Below, one piece after another: positions 23,401 through 37,446 of a stretch of 64,000 bases of DNA. The notes beneath the pieces were generated by a model. It saw only the letters and a program-made list of their open reading frames with translations, was not told the origin of the DNA and searched no databases. Made by a program: the position numbers and the translations under genes. The first letter of the stretch is position 1. Every line of letters starts with the position of its first letter. The DNA lies in contig NC_087254.1 of NCBI RefSeq assembly GCF_037042905.1, positions 22,432,603-22,496,602 on the forward strand. Direction: 5' to 3'. This DNA comes from Lytechinus pictus. Its lineage: Eukaryota; Echinodermata; Echinoidea; Temnopleuroida; Toxopneustidae.

Positions 23401-26400
23401 GAAGTTTCTGAGACAAAATTTTTTTCCGACTCTGGCAGCCATGTTTTATTTCAAAATGGCTGCCAAAGTATGGATACAAATTAGTGTTGAAAATAAGTAT
23501 ATTGATACATATTTTGTTTTGACAGATTTTTAAAGAACAGGTTTGATCATGATGTTTTTGCCTGTGATTTAGCTTGCTATTATAACACTTTTTAAAATCC
23601 CACAGAAAGAAACACCAGTAATTCATTCATCTGATAAAAAAACATTGATGAAGTATGTGATATGGTATGTAATGTCAGTTACCGAAAACATGAACTTTTT
23701 TTTCTAATTTCCTGGAAAAGAGGATATATTATATGAAACTTGGTAGATTTCCTCTCTAGGTAACACCCCTCCCTTCTACACCAAAATTAAAGATTACCAA
23801 TTAACAATGAAGCCATAGGGTACCATTAATGTATGTAATGTCAGTTACCAAGTGGAAAATGTAATGTCAGTTACCGAGATGTAATGTCAGTTACCATGAT
23901 AAAACATTGGTTACCAATATTGAAATGCAAATATGTGGTAAATTTTATGGTGAAGAAATATTGTATACTTGTTATTTAAGTCTTTCACTTTAAAAGTCAC
24001 ACCAGAAGGAGCTTGCTATTGACTTTTAAAAGGAATAGTTAACAAGGAATACTATATGAAATTATGAAGGAAGTTGCATTCCCATCATGCAAAAAAAATT
24101 ACTATGAAATTGTTTTGTATCAGACAATTTTTTGTTTGGTTTGCGGGGGGGGGGGGGGGGGGGGTAAGGGGTACTTTCCCCAACCTATTGCCTAAATCTG
24201 CAACATTTTTTAAGCTTAACATTGTGATGAAGGGGATTTCCAGGGTCCCTTTTTTAGTTTCTATGATTCTTTTGAGCATTGCCTCGCTAAAAGTAAATTC
24301 CTGGTTTTTATACCTGTTAGTAGTGTGGATGTGTGATACAATTTTGTTTTTGGTTTACAAGTATAGATGAAAAGTGAAATTTGACAGTTCTGATCAATGT
24401 TGCATGGATCTACTAAAACTGTGGGTTTTTAGTCAAATTTACAAATAGTTCAGTTTCAGTTTAGAAGCTGGAGTTTATTTTTTGTTGACAGCTTATAAAA
24501 GAAATTAGCAAAGAAAAAGATTAAACAAATTATGAAGAGAATTGAAATCCGACAGATATGAACAAGCATTGCTTGCACTGACCAGAATAGAAATCAATAA
24601 AACTACATGGCTGCATGAGATTCGGGGGAGGGGTACATGTAGCCTAGGGGAGGAGACCCTTATTCATTTTGCCTTTTTTGAGGGGAGGGGGAGGTTGGAG
24701 AAGGAAAAGGTTTAAAAAGTCAATATAAAACTGATGAATATATTATGGGTGTATAATCAGAAAAATCCATGTGTACAGTCAATGCAATATTAAATTACTA
24801 TAGGAAAACATGTAGCTGCTATGACCCCAACCCCCCCCCCCCCCGAGTAAGTAAAACATACATTTCTTATCTTTGGATAATTAAAAATGTGAAGTATTAT
24901 GAAACTTTTATGATTTTAAAAAGCCTTACATATAAGAACCAAGAAAATTATGCCTTTGAAAATCATATAGCACTGGTAAATGTTAATGTGTATTGTCAGT
25001 AATGATAAAAATGTTCAAATCAAAGAAAGGAATTAAGAAAAAGAAAAAGTTTTTTCATTGAAATGTTCCTAAAAACTCGGGTATACTTCCACATCAAGCT
25101 CACTTTCATGTGAAGCCCTGCACAGAAGATACAATGCAATGATTCCACACATTTGACTTCCATGTGTTATCTCTATGGCAAATTAAGTGTAATGTCAGTT
25201 ACCAGCATGGTTGTGGAAAAATTATCATAGTCCCCAAAAGACAAAAACGAATTGTTTAATATTTTGACACATCTTAACCTAGTAACGGAGGTATATTTAC
25301 ATATTCAAATGATTACTCTATCTACTCAGGGACATGAGATATTTCAATTTTAATGAACACCCTGAAATTGCATGTCCTTTTGCGTAATGTCAGTTACCCG
25401 TTTTCTTACCGACACATTTTTGCTTGCTGATGCGTAAAAAAATGTGGTTACATAGGAAAACTTAGTATCGGAATATACAGCAAGGTTCACTTTATTAACT
25501 CTATCAAAAGCAAACTCCCATCATTTGTTGTTTTAGAGATACACACAATGAAATGTGTGAAAACATTGTGCCGTGTAATGTCAGTTACCGTGAAAATGCC
25601 CTCATGAAGAATGTTGATTTGAGAAACAAACAATATGTACACAATGGTTCTCAAAATATTGCTATCACCCCCACTGCTTGGACAGTGTTTGTTTGTTTTA
25701 TTTCACCATGTAAAATATGAAATATTCACATTGACATACATTTGCAGAGAAAGCAAGTAGAATATAATTGAACCATAGAGCCCCTTAAAAGCATTGTAGA
25801 AAAGTAATTAATTGAAGTAAAACATGGTTTGAAATGAAGCATTCGTAGTAACAGAAACTCAACTAATAAAATAAAACAAAAATGAAATTATGCCGCTCAC
25901 AAACTAGATTATGCAGATATGTGTTATACCTCTTCTAAGTAATTTCTCTGAGTCAAACTGATTGTGATCCTGAAAGATTCAACTCTATTAAACTAGGACA
26001 CATATGGCCTTGAAGCTTAAGTCACTCAATAGCATGTTTCAGGTAAAAAATTAACAAACTTTCCAGGCTACTTTTTGAGTTCACCAGCCAAAAATTTTCT
26101 ACATTATATCACAGTTTTCATTAGGCCTTTGGGAAGTTCAGTTGCTCTTTTTTTTAGTTTTCCAGGGCTCTTGGGGACATTTCTGGGACATTGACTTGGA
26201 TGCCCAATTTATCAAGCATTTTGAATTTGCACATCAGGCATAATAACTATTTGTAGTTTAATCAGTAATATTTATTAAAAATGCAGGTGGGGATCTATCG
26301 GGGAAGGGGGGGATGGGGGCTTGTGACTCTTTTCTTGGCCCAGATTGTCCACAAATTATTACTGAGTGCTGGGTAGTGAATCCTCTAGTGCCCCATCACT

Positions 26401-29400
26401 GTTGGAAGTGAAAAGTTATAATGATAATAATAATAATAGAACAGCTTTTGTATAGCGCATTACACCTTACAAAGGTCTCAATGCGCTTTAGGAAAAAAAA
26501 AAGAAAAGATGAGGGAAAGCTGCTGGTAATGCTTTGCCAATATTCTTTTCAGTTAAATAAATATGTTTTATAGGTTATTTCCCTTTTGTAAAGACTTTTC
26601 ATTTGCTTTTCCATGGATAGTGATTATTATAGATCATCATGCCAACTCTGATTAAAATTTTTTGAAAAAGTAAAATACATTTACTTGAAATTTAATAAAT
26701 AATTATTTTGATCTTTTATAGCTCCCTATTCTGGATCACACCCGACTACAAAGCCCCCAGGCCCACAAAGCAGCAATGGTGTGTTTAGTGGCCATTACAC
26801 AAGCGTATGTATGGTGTGAAGGGGAAGATGGAATTCCAGAGGTTTGTACACTTAATTACTTTTCAAGATATTGTACGTGTGTATAGATGCATGCACGTTG
26901 ATCTCTCATGTGCTATCAATCTGTAATGAAATTGTAATCTGTTATTTGAAACGAGTGAGAGTTATTCCATGTGCCTCGTTATTTATGAATTATTTATGGA
27001 AGTGATGTTGGTAGACTCTTCTAGGTCTATGTTAGACTCAGATATTGTGGGAGCATTTTCAGCATCATTGAAATGGGGATGGGAAAATGGATTAAGGAGG
27101 TTGGATATGGTTAATATTGGTTCTTTAAGAGAGGTAGATGTGGATGTAGGGAAGGGGTGTTCACTCTTAATGCATCATGAATTCTATAATTTGCAATGAA
27201 ACTCATCAATAATCAAAATAATTTACTCTGTATCATTGCCCTTGGAGTGAGGAGGGGGGGGGGGGCAGTGCCAAGGGAAATGGGAGTGGATGGAGAATGT
27301 TGATCTCACTAGGGGGGGATGTAGAGAAAGGATTCCATAAATTGCCTTGTTATTATTCTTTCAGCTAAGAAGCTGATATTTGCAAAAAATTGAGTATTAT
27401 TTCATTGAGATGAATGAGATGGTAGGAGGAAAGATGTGGATCCATGTGAACTGGTGATTTTACAGTTGATATTATCCAATTCCAAACAGTCAGACTGCAG
27501 GTCCCAAGAAAGTGGCTTGTTTCATCCAAGTGATATTCATGACTTGAGATGTTTTGCATATTTAATGAGCTTGATGCGGACCAAAACACCTCTTTTCATT
27601 CGGTCATTGCTGCTCTAATTGTGCATCAAATTTCATGAATTTGGTACCATTGTAAAGAAGAAGAATCATTCTTTCAGGTCATGTGTTTGGATTTATTCAA
27701 AGATTTTGTAATATAGGTTAAAATTTTGATCTAAAATATGCTACAAAATAAATATTTTCACCTGACAAAAGCTGCTATTTTCACACTTTATTTTTGTTTG
27801 AGCCCAAATGATTTTTATATCATGATAAAGCTGAATATGTATGCTTTGAAATGATATAGGTTTCAAAATAAGAATTGGTTTAATCAGGTCAAGATCACAC
27901 TTTTCATTTGCCAAGTACATAAAGCAGCTTGAAAACAAGAATACTGCACTCTGATTGGTCAAAAAGACCACACAATGGCAAATTCCAACGGTTCCAGTGC
28001 CTGGGTTCGTGGGAAGGTCACATTTCCCATGTGGTAATCTCCTCAAATACCCCGCGCCTGTTGTTCTGTGAACCGTATCCAGCCAATCAGAACTCTGGAT
28101 TTCATGCTAGTACAAAATTTCAGAAATCTCGTCTTGTACCTTGGTGGGAAAAGTGTGATCTTGACCCGATTAAAAGGTGCCGCATATCAAGAGTGGCATT
28201 GTGAGAAAGTACAGAAGTTCAGCTTTATGGTGATATAGATATCATTGAGGCTCAAAATAAAAAGTTTTGCACAATTTGCAAAAGAAAACAGAGGAAGAAA
28301 ATTCAGTTTTGAGGCATATTTTCAGGCCAGAAATTTACTTATTTAACAAAATATTGTATACAAAATAAATGACCAATATGAAAGAGTAACTTTTACTCTA
28401 TCTGATGGTGCAATAATATTTCATTTAACTTGAGGTTAAAACAGGTAAATTCTTAGAGAAAGAAAATCTCACGAATCACGAGATTTTGCAAGGAGGAGGA
28501 TTCAGCCACGAGATGATTTGGATGAATCTGGCCTTTTTGCTCATTAGCATAGGGACCTGCGGTCTGACTGCAAAGTTCATGTTCATACACTTGCATGATT
28601 GTATGTAAAAAATATTATCATTGCGACAATGTATTGCCAAGATGTGTTGCAGTCCCTCTTTCAGCTGTTGCAGAACGTCTCCAAACACTTCCAAACATCA
28701 ACCAGTTCACCTTTATTCTCACTAATTGGAAACTCAGAGATCCTGAAGGAAGTTTAGATCTTGAGTATTTACCTGAATTTCTTGAGGGGTATGGTCACCA
28801 TGGTGCATACTAAGATATTAATTTGATTGATATATTATAATGTGCCTTTGCTCTCAAGGTTGTAGCGTACATTATTATTAAATGGGCCAAACACAAAGTT
28901 CAAGCAAAAACTTGTGAACCTGCAACAAGACACATTTGTGCAAAAACAATAACAATTGCTTGAAGAATGAAGCATTGGCTTTTATATTAAAGAAAATGAT
29001 TGGGAAGGAGGGTCTGACCATGCAATGAAATATCACAATCAGTAATTATTGAAAAAAGTGGGGGAAACTCACCTCCCATCCCGTGACGAACATGGATGCA
29101 ATCATGATATTTCAAGCTCTAGTATATCGGGTCTTCAAGGTGACAGGGAATACAACTGTTGCTCTGTATGTTATTGTACAAATTTGTTTTTGTTTCGCCT
29201 GCATAGCAGAAGCAAGACATATAGGCTCTGCTTTTCAGATGGCAGTGGTGACAGTGGTGTTGTCAACATTGTATTCCTAAGTTCTTATTTATCCAAGGTT
29301 AAATTTGTAAAAGGTCATAACTTTGAGAGTATAAGGATCTACATCATGAAACTTGGAGACAAAAGTATCAGTGATCAGTTGACATGAGTTTCAGGCCTCA

Positions 29401-32400
29401 TGATCAAGGTCAAATGTCATTAAGGATCAAGGACTTTCACCATGTTGTAGTATACATGTACATCAAAAACTTAACCAAGGTTATGATGATTTGGACTTTT
29501 TAAGATAATATTTAAGTGTTGTACATGTATGTAAGTTCCTACTGCATATAAACTTACCTATAATGGTTACTAAGTATCTGAAAATAAATGAATGGAATAC
29601 CAGATCATTGGCATTAGGCAAAAAAAAGGGTCAATAAACTGATATCAACACACACAAAAAAGTTGACCTGAAGTTGAGATTTTAAATGTTCAAGGTAATG
29701 TTGAAATTATCTGTATTCTGTCACACTTAGATGTAATTATCAATTGTAGCAGTATAATTTCTGGCCGAAGGCATTTCAGATCAATGAACTTAGATAAGAA
29801 TTAAAATTTTCTTCATTATTTTGAGAATATGAAGGATATGAAATTGATAACAAGTTTTCAGTCAAGATCAAAGGCCATTAATTTAGTATTTTGTTAGCAA
29901 ATGAATGTTTTATTGTCCCTTTGTGAAAAATATTCATCGTAAGTAGTTGTTTTCTAAGTCAGCATTGCTAATGAAAAGCAGGCCAGGCTCAATTAAATAC
30001 AGTTTATACAGGTGAATTTTGTCAGTATATTTTGCATAGTGTGTATGAATAGATATACGTTTTTATTTTCATTTGTTACAATATATTCAAAGTTTAGATT
30101 TTTTATATATGTACTATATATATTGGGACTAGCTGCATCTTCAGAGGTAATGGGAAAATTTATTTTCTTTCCATGTGTTGTGTAACTAATTTTCTGGAAT
30201 GTTGAGTTTTCTGCGAAGTATATATGTTCCCCTTGTGTGGTACTGGCTCAATACCTTTAGCTATTTTGTGACACACAGCAAGTGGAATATGTTTTGACAA
30301 TCAATAAATTTCACATTGATGACACAATTGTGCTCAAAAGTTAGTGAACTCTACCACCTAATGCTCTCCTTCATGCCAAGTGTTAAATGTAGACAACAAC
30401 GCTACAGTGTTCAGTGAGCCCAGAGAAACAAACTGTATTGAATGTAATATTTTATCTGCTGACTTAACAATTTAATATCTAAGACATGGCAGAACTTGAA
30501 CACTTGAAATATTGTCACTTCTGGTGGGTTCACTAGCTTTTGAGCACCACTGCTTATGCTGTACTTACCTTTCTCCCTTTATATGATCATCTTTTCATTT
30601 ATATATCAAATTTGTATTCTGTTTAATTCATCTAAACAAGGGAATTCCACGCTAGCATGAAGTTGGCATGAATAAAATGAATTCAACCCTAATATGCAAA
30701 GTGCTTAATATTTTATCAAAGTCAGATGTAAAAAAGTCAGTTATAATATTTTGGAAAATATGCTTATTTTTCACAAAACAGTTATGCACATAAAGTGATA
30801 TTCACTAGTGAGAGAGTTCACAATGCAACATGCTCACAAATTACTTCTTTTCTTGTATTTTATTGTATGAATGAATTGTACAATGTTTTCCATTTTCATA
30901 GTTATGATAATAACTAGACTCTCCATGAAATCACAGTACTGGTAGGTTGGTCCAGTGTGGTCCAGTGGTTAGAGCATTGGACTCATAATCGCAAGGTTGT
31001 GAGTATGGATCCCCATTCTGCCATTGCCAACACTTTGATATACATGTAAAGACCCGAGAGTAATATCCGTTGTCTATAACGTCAGTCACTATGACTGCTT
31101 AACCTAGACGTAAAATGTTTCCTAGGTAATTGGTTATACCAGCTTGGCGTTTACCAGATGCTCTGTCCTGCCGAGTTCCTACGGGAGTTACAAGAAACAG
31201 AACAGAACAACAAAGGCAAGCTAGTCCACAGAGAGGAATCTGAAAACTTTGTTTCACATCAATTAATAATTTAAAGGGGCAAGGCCTTTTTTCAAAAGCG
31301 TTCGTAGAGGAAAAGGAAGGCTTTGCTCACCTTAGGAAGTATCCAAGGCCATCAATAAAAGAGGGCATCAATAGTAAAATGTACTTCTCAATCCAAAGGA
31401 CACATGCACTGGATTACCACAAGGCACCAAGACCACAGGCTTATGTTGGCCTTTAGTCTACCAATATTTGGAAGGGCATCATCAAGGCCATTTCTGAAGG
31501 CATCAGGTACCATGGTCTTGAATTAATTGCCTTTGATTAATTTTAGCCTGGACACAGGGAGCAAATCAAACTATTTCATATTTATAATAAAATACAAAAG
31601 AAATTTGTGAGTGGGTGAAATTGAGTTCCCTCATTTGTATACTGACCAGGATGTGCATATAACTGTGTGTGAAAATAATCAAAACATTGAAATATTATAA
31701 TTTTCTTAGTTTACTCCAGATTTTGATGAAATTTTGAGTGGTATGCGAGATTGATTTTTCCCATTTTATTCAAATCAACATTTTGTTAGGGTAGAATTCC
31801 CCTTTAACTACACATAGTTCAGAATAGAATACATGAATATTTCATTTTATTATGAAAAAATATATTTCAATGACTCAATCCTCTTGAAAGGTCCTGCCAA
31901 GATGTGTTGCAGTCCCCTTCACAGCTGTTGCAGACTATCTTCATATATCACCATCTCTCACCTCTTATGGTTTTGGGCTTATTAATTGGAAACTTCAAGA
32001 TCAAAAAGGAAAAGTGGAACTTGAGTACGTAGGCATACCTGTCAAAGCAAAGTCCCCAGTTTTCTTTGATGTAGAAAATGGAAAAAAACTCTGCAGAATT
32101 CAGGAAAAATGTGGGATTTATTGAGGTTTACAGAAAAACACAATTTCAAGGAAATGATTTTGACTTATGAATTGAATAATGATATGATAATTATGAAAAT
32201 CAAAACAAAGTACAATGCAACTAAACTATGCATGAGTGGAAAATCTGCAGATAAAAGTTAAAATCTGTAAGCAGGAATAGCAAATTCACTTAGTTTCATG
32301 TGTGTGTATAATTGGAAACTTATGTTTTTATAAATTGCTTTCTCAACATTTTGCATGTGTATCCTATGAACATAAAATCAATGATTAGAATACAGGAGAA

Positions 32401-35400
32401 GACATAATTTTCATTTTAGAATACAGAAAATTGGGGACTTTACTGTTAAGGCTTCTTCTGACATTATGCTATAAAACTCAGCAACAAATTAAATCTTAGC
32501 AACAAAGCTCACCAACAAAACTTTGCAGTGAAGCTTAGCAGCAAATCTCAGCACCAAACCTCAGCGAAAAAAATTCAACATTAATCTCAGTAAAAAAAAA
32601 AGCTCACCATAAGGCTCAGCCACAATGTTTATCAAGCTAACTCAGCTGACAAAAGTTTCAGCAACAAATCTTGACAGCAAAGCTTGGTAATGAAGCTGAT
32701 GGCTCATAATGCTTGAACATTATTTAAATGTTGCTGTGTTTTTGTTTTTTCACCATACAGTACATTAGCATTTCCCAACTCTTGCTCAGTGTTAAGTCAT
32801 GCACTGGAATAATTTACTGTTGTTTCCTCATAAATCTCTTCACCTTTCTGCCTTTCTCTGAAATCTTGCTTTTTGTTAGGAGGAAAACGGTCTCAAAGTT
32901 GCTTGATGATTTTATGTGTGAATTGTCATGGTTTTGATTGCATTGTATGTCATCTATGCATGCTAGAAAGTGGTACCACAGCTCTAGACAAGGCTTGGGC
33001 ATACTAAGACTGAAAACAATATATACATAGTCATGTGACCAAATAATTGCAGTTCAATGCGCTGGTAAAGTTATTAATTATCACTAATCTGAAACAAAAA
33101 TATGTAAGAAAAAATCACACATTTTACCTTTACTAGTTGGATATTACGTCGAAAGACAAAAGATGGGATGAAATTGAAATCAAGATGAAGTGCTACCTTG
33201 GCTATAACCGATAACAGAACAAATGATTACTCGAAGCCTTACAGCTCTTCATACTGATAGCATTAGCATTGCTTTTCTCTACTGCTACATTCTTTTTTAC
33301 AATAACAAAGTATATACTGGTACCTGAAATAAATTCAGATAGATTAAGAATAAGTTTTGAACTTTTGAAGTTTAGGGCTTTTGCAATTTACATGAAGAGA
33401 CAGTTATTTTTGCCTATTTTAGTGATTACTTCTATTGAAACCTTTTCAGAATCAACAAATGATACTGATGGGAAAATGACAACTATGTGAAGAATTTGTA
33501 ACTATTTCTTCTCTTTTTACTGTTGTATGTTTTGGGGGTTCTAATAAAAATTACTTGAAAAAACCAGGAAGTGTGCTAGGTTTTATCCAATGTAGGTTAA
33601 CTCATTATGCTTCCTTTTTTTCCCCGTAGTAATATAGAAACGCTTATTCAAATCTGTGGAGGTCAAGATGAGTCCTGGTTCTTCTGCACAGCGACCCAGG
33701 TGGAATTAGACTTTGCTCCAGCCTTGTGCAGTATACTAGAAGCGCAAAAAGTAAGGGAAACGTGCATTTAATACTACCGAAATGAGGATCTTTTTCCTTT
33801 ATTGGTGGATTTAATAGAAATCATACCTGTACGTTTATGTTACGCATCAAACTGTTGATCATGAATGCAATGGTCATAATATAATAATTACATTTGCAAA
33901 ATTTGTTCGAGCTTACTGAATTGAATAAATCTTGATAAATCTTTAGGTAACTTGTCTATTATTTTGATCCTCTTTTCTATCAATCCTATAATATATTTCT
34001 TCTATTTTCTATCCCTGTCCTGTTCCAGTTCAAAATTATAGTATTCATACACCATGCTGTAACCATTTCAAATAAATTTGTTTTACTTGACAAGTTGACA
34101 TAATTTTGTATTTCAGCTGCTTAATCTCATACCAAAATACGGACAATAGTTACCACAAAGGTTCAGTGATTCCAAGGCTTTTAAACAAAATCCTCTTTAA
34201 ATCTAATTTGATATAAATTGAAATTCTAATGACTTGACCTTTGTAGTTTAAACTTTAAATGCATTGTCGCCTATCAAAGCCCCAAATGTGAAAGTTTGAT
34301 GAGAAACTCTGATGCCATCAATCAAATATTCAGTGATGGAATGGATTCTGTTTTGATCTGATTGCTATCCTTCACTGTGTAATTGTGTTGGCAATGCTGT
34401 AAGCAATCGGATGAGCTATGGAGAATTGAAGGGGGAGGAAGTCTTGCTGGGTATCATGTTTTATTTTATAATTAAATTAGAAAACAAATTTTTGAAATAG
34501 AATGGATCTATAATAGAATGGATCTTTTTGAAGCATGATGAAAAAAATATCGGTTGAAAGTGCAATTTAATTTAGTTTATTAAATAATCATAGATTGGGA
34601 TGACAAATGATCATTTCATGTTTTATTGATCAGTGCTTCTTCAAATTGGCAATATTAGTATTTATATTTGATTGATGAATTGTTGCACTTTTCATTTCAA
34701 AGTTTGTGTTTCTTAAAGGTCATTCCATGCCAAGTGTAAAGATTATTGGGAAGACAAAAAAACAACAGAATTTAGCTACTGTCTGCCAAATTATATTTTT
34801 TTACTTCCTTCTTTCAAATAGTTTTTACCAACTCCTGAGTAAAGTATGTATCCTATGACTTGTAATTTAATATGTCAGAAGAAATTAACATGCTTTTTTT
34901 TGTTAACCAATTTTTTATTAAGTTGTGTTCAAGAGCTCTTCAGAAATTGTTGGGTTCTTTTTTTTTGGTTGGGGGGGGGGGTGCTGTACTGTAACAAATT
35001 TTCTTCCTCTAATTGCAAATATAATTCACAATCTGCACAAACATTTCATCGGAAGTAAATCTCTTTATATTTTTGTTCATAGGCTGTCATTGACAGAGAT
35101 GTGGCAAAGATGATCAAAGAATTGCAGACAATTGAGGGGGCTATATTCAATATGAAAAACAGTCTTTGCCGGATGACAGGTAATGAATAACTGATTTTGA
35201 TGAAAAGGAGTGATGTGAATAAGAACTACAATGCATATCAAAAGAAGTTTTCACTTTAAAATAATCCAATAAAATGATATATTTGTAATATCTTAAAGCT
35301 TTTCTCACATTCAAATATTGCTACAGCTTTCTTGAGCGAATTTTACCAATATAGGTAACCAAGGTGAGGTTAATGGGGACCCAGAAATTGTTATTTAGTT

Positions 35401-37415
35401 CAGCACAAAGTCATTGAGCAGTACAGGTTGAAGATTGTTGAGTTGCAATTCAGTATACTGTTTCATCATTGTTAGTTTTATGTATTTCATGTGAAGAAAG
35501 ATTTAAATGAAGGAAGACTCACAATCATAATAATTAGTTTTCTCCTCCACCTTTACACTGGAGACTAAGCTAATAAATGTGTATGCTTCTTGGGTAACAT
35601 AAAGACAATAATCAGCTGTACCAATGGTATACAAATAATGAATGTGTATGCGTGCAATGGGAAGAATATTTTCATGAGATGAAAGATGTAAAGTTCCATT
35701 CAACGAGGCGTTAGCCGAGTTGAATGGAACTTTTAATCTTTCATCGAATGTAAATATTCTTTCCATTGCACAAATATTTACATTCATTATTTGTTTTATA
35801 TAACTCATATAAGTTAAAAAGTTTTTAAAAATGTAAAAAAGGAATAAAAAAAGATAAAGATTAGGTTGGCCTATTTCCAGCAACTCCTTTTCTCTGATAA
35901 TTGCTAGTCGGTGGATTACACCATGTATCGACAGCTCATCAGCCCTTTGCTTTCATGTTTGTGACGCGCATTGCTTCATGGATCTGAGTCGAGCGCGCAC
36001 AGTCAGTTTGATCTGCGCTAACTTCATGCGCGCAAACACACACATACACAAAAAGGTAAGTAGACATACACATGATTATACTGAGGGAGCGCTAGCGCGC
36101 GTACCGTGCAATGGAAAAATAAAAAATGCATGGTCACCGTGCAATGGAAAATTACAAAATGCACGCAGTAAAGAATGGACCAAATATTGAACACCTTTCA
36201 ACCGATCAGATGGCAAGAATCTTCGTTTGAGTTATATAATACAATATGGAAATATTGTTTCAAGTAAAATATCTTAAAAACAACCATCAATATTATCCCC
36301 CAGCATTAATTCACCATGCAGAATTAGAATGCTAAAGTTAACAATACTGTTCAAGAGGGAAATAAAAGAAAAGAAGAAAACAGAAATAGGATGGATAGCA
36401 AATACACTATGTATGATACATGCAGCTATATCCACATGGACTAATCACTGACTCACAGCAGTTTGGCTATTGTTTGAAGATTGCATCATATATTGTACTA
36501 AAAAAAAGACCTCACAACCTTTCTTTGACTGATGAATCCTAGTATTCTTGATTCCTTTTACACCTCACTTCTGATGATGGATAATATTTTCTTGATTTAA
36601 GACTGGAAAATGCATCATCTTTGCTCTCTATGTGGATACTTGCCATATATATCATTTTTTGTTCTCGAAATGGGGTCTCGGACTGCAGCGGTAATGAAAG
36701 TGATAAGAGACACTCAGTCATCGTATTCTTGCTCTTTAGGGGTTGTCATTGGTGAAGAAGAATGGTGGGTATGATATAAAGGTGAATAAAAGAGGAAGAG
36801 TGGTGTTATTACAAGGAAGAGAGAAGAAAGTAGAAATAGAAAGATTACTTGTAAATTGCTTCCAGGTTCAATGAAAAATGAAATCAACAGGGAACCAAAA
36901 AAGTGAAGAAAAAAAAATAATTTGTTAAATTTTAATTCAATTATTACCAAGGATTGAATTTTGGAGTTAAAGAGGATTGATTAAAGATTGGAGGGGGAGG
37001 GGTAGAGGAAATCAGGATCTTCAAAAAAATTACCGATTACCCCAAATATATTTTGCTACAAGAGTTTTGTGGAAAGGGGAGCGTTGATGGATCACCTTAT
37101 TATCTCTGGCATGTAATTATAACCAGGGGTATGGGAAGATTACAACAAATGATGGCTTTGGAGGTGGGGAAGAAGGGAAGGGTAATATGAAGAAGAAGAA
37201 GAGATAGAAAGATAGATAGATAGATTGATTAGATAGATAGATAGATAGATGGATGGATGGAGAGAGAGATGGATAGATAGAGAGAGAGATGGATAGATAG
37301 ATAGATAGAAAAGATAGATAGATAGATAGAGAGAGATAGATAGATAGATAGAGAGAGAGATGGATAGATAGATAGAGATAGATGGATGGATGGATGGATA
37401 GATAGATGGACAGAT

Positions 37416-37446
<31 letters not shown>

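Larger units (their letters stand above)
21970..26721 (+). other. IDO intron 2
   Basis: Contains an imperfect inverted repeat at about 22116-22226 (GACGATGGGACGGTGCTGAA and partner), a seven-copy dispersed 16-bp motif (23668-25589), poly-G near 24145, poly-C near 24830, and a small TAA-repeat-led segment at about 26421-26495 with GTATAGCGCATTACACC. Open frames within it are not supported as genes. Confidence 0.6.
26842..31890 (+). other. IDO intron 3 (as spliced to the downstream exon 4)
   Basis: This 5.0-kb interval holds a MITE (27879-28174), the diverged second copy of exon 4 (28631-28764), a copy of the DR1-bearing tandem-unit element (29187-29990) and a TIR element carrying a SINE (30638-31804). 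The stretch 26842-27878 has only G-runs and no recognised repeat. Confidence 0.6.

Noticed and set aside
29049..29387. 112-codon plus-strand frame in IDO intron 3
   Set aside because: Most of it runs through the left end and first unit of a decayed transposon copy.
32025..32030. Alternative exon 4 donor GTAGGC four bases downstream (32029)
   Set aside because: Using it would shift phase and create an immediate stop with exon 5; the GTACGT donor at 32025 restores the conserved LDNIETL.
35503..35883. 126-codon minus-strand frame in IDO intron 6
   Set aside because: It crosses the foldback element and shows no recognised domain.
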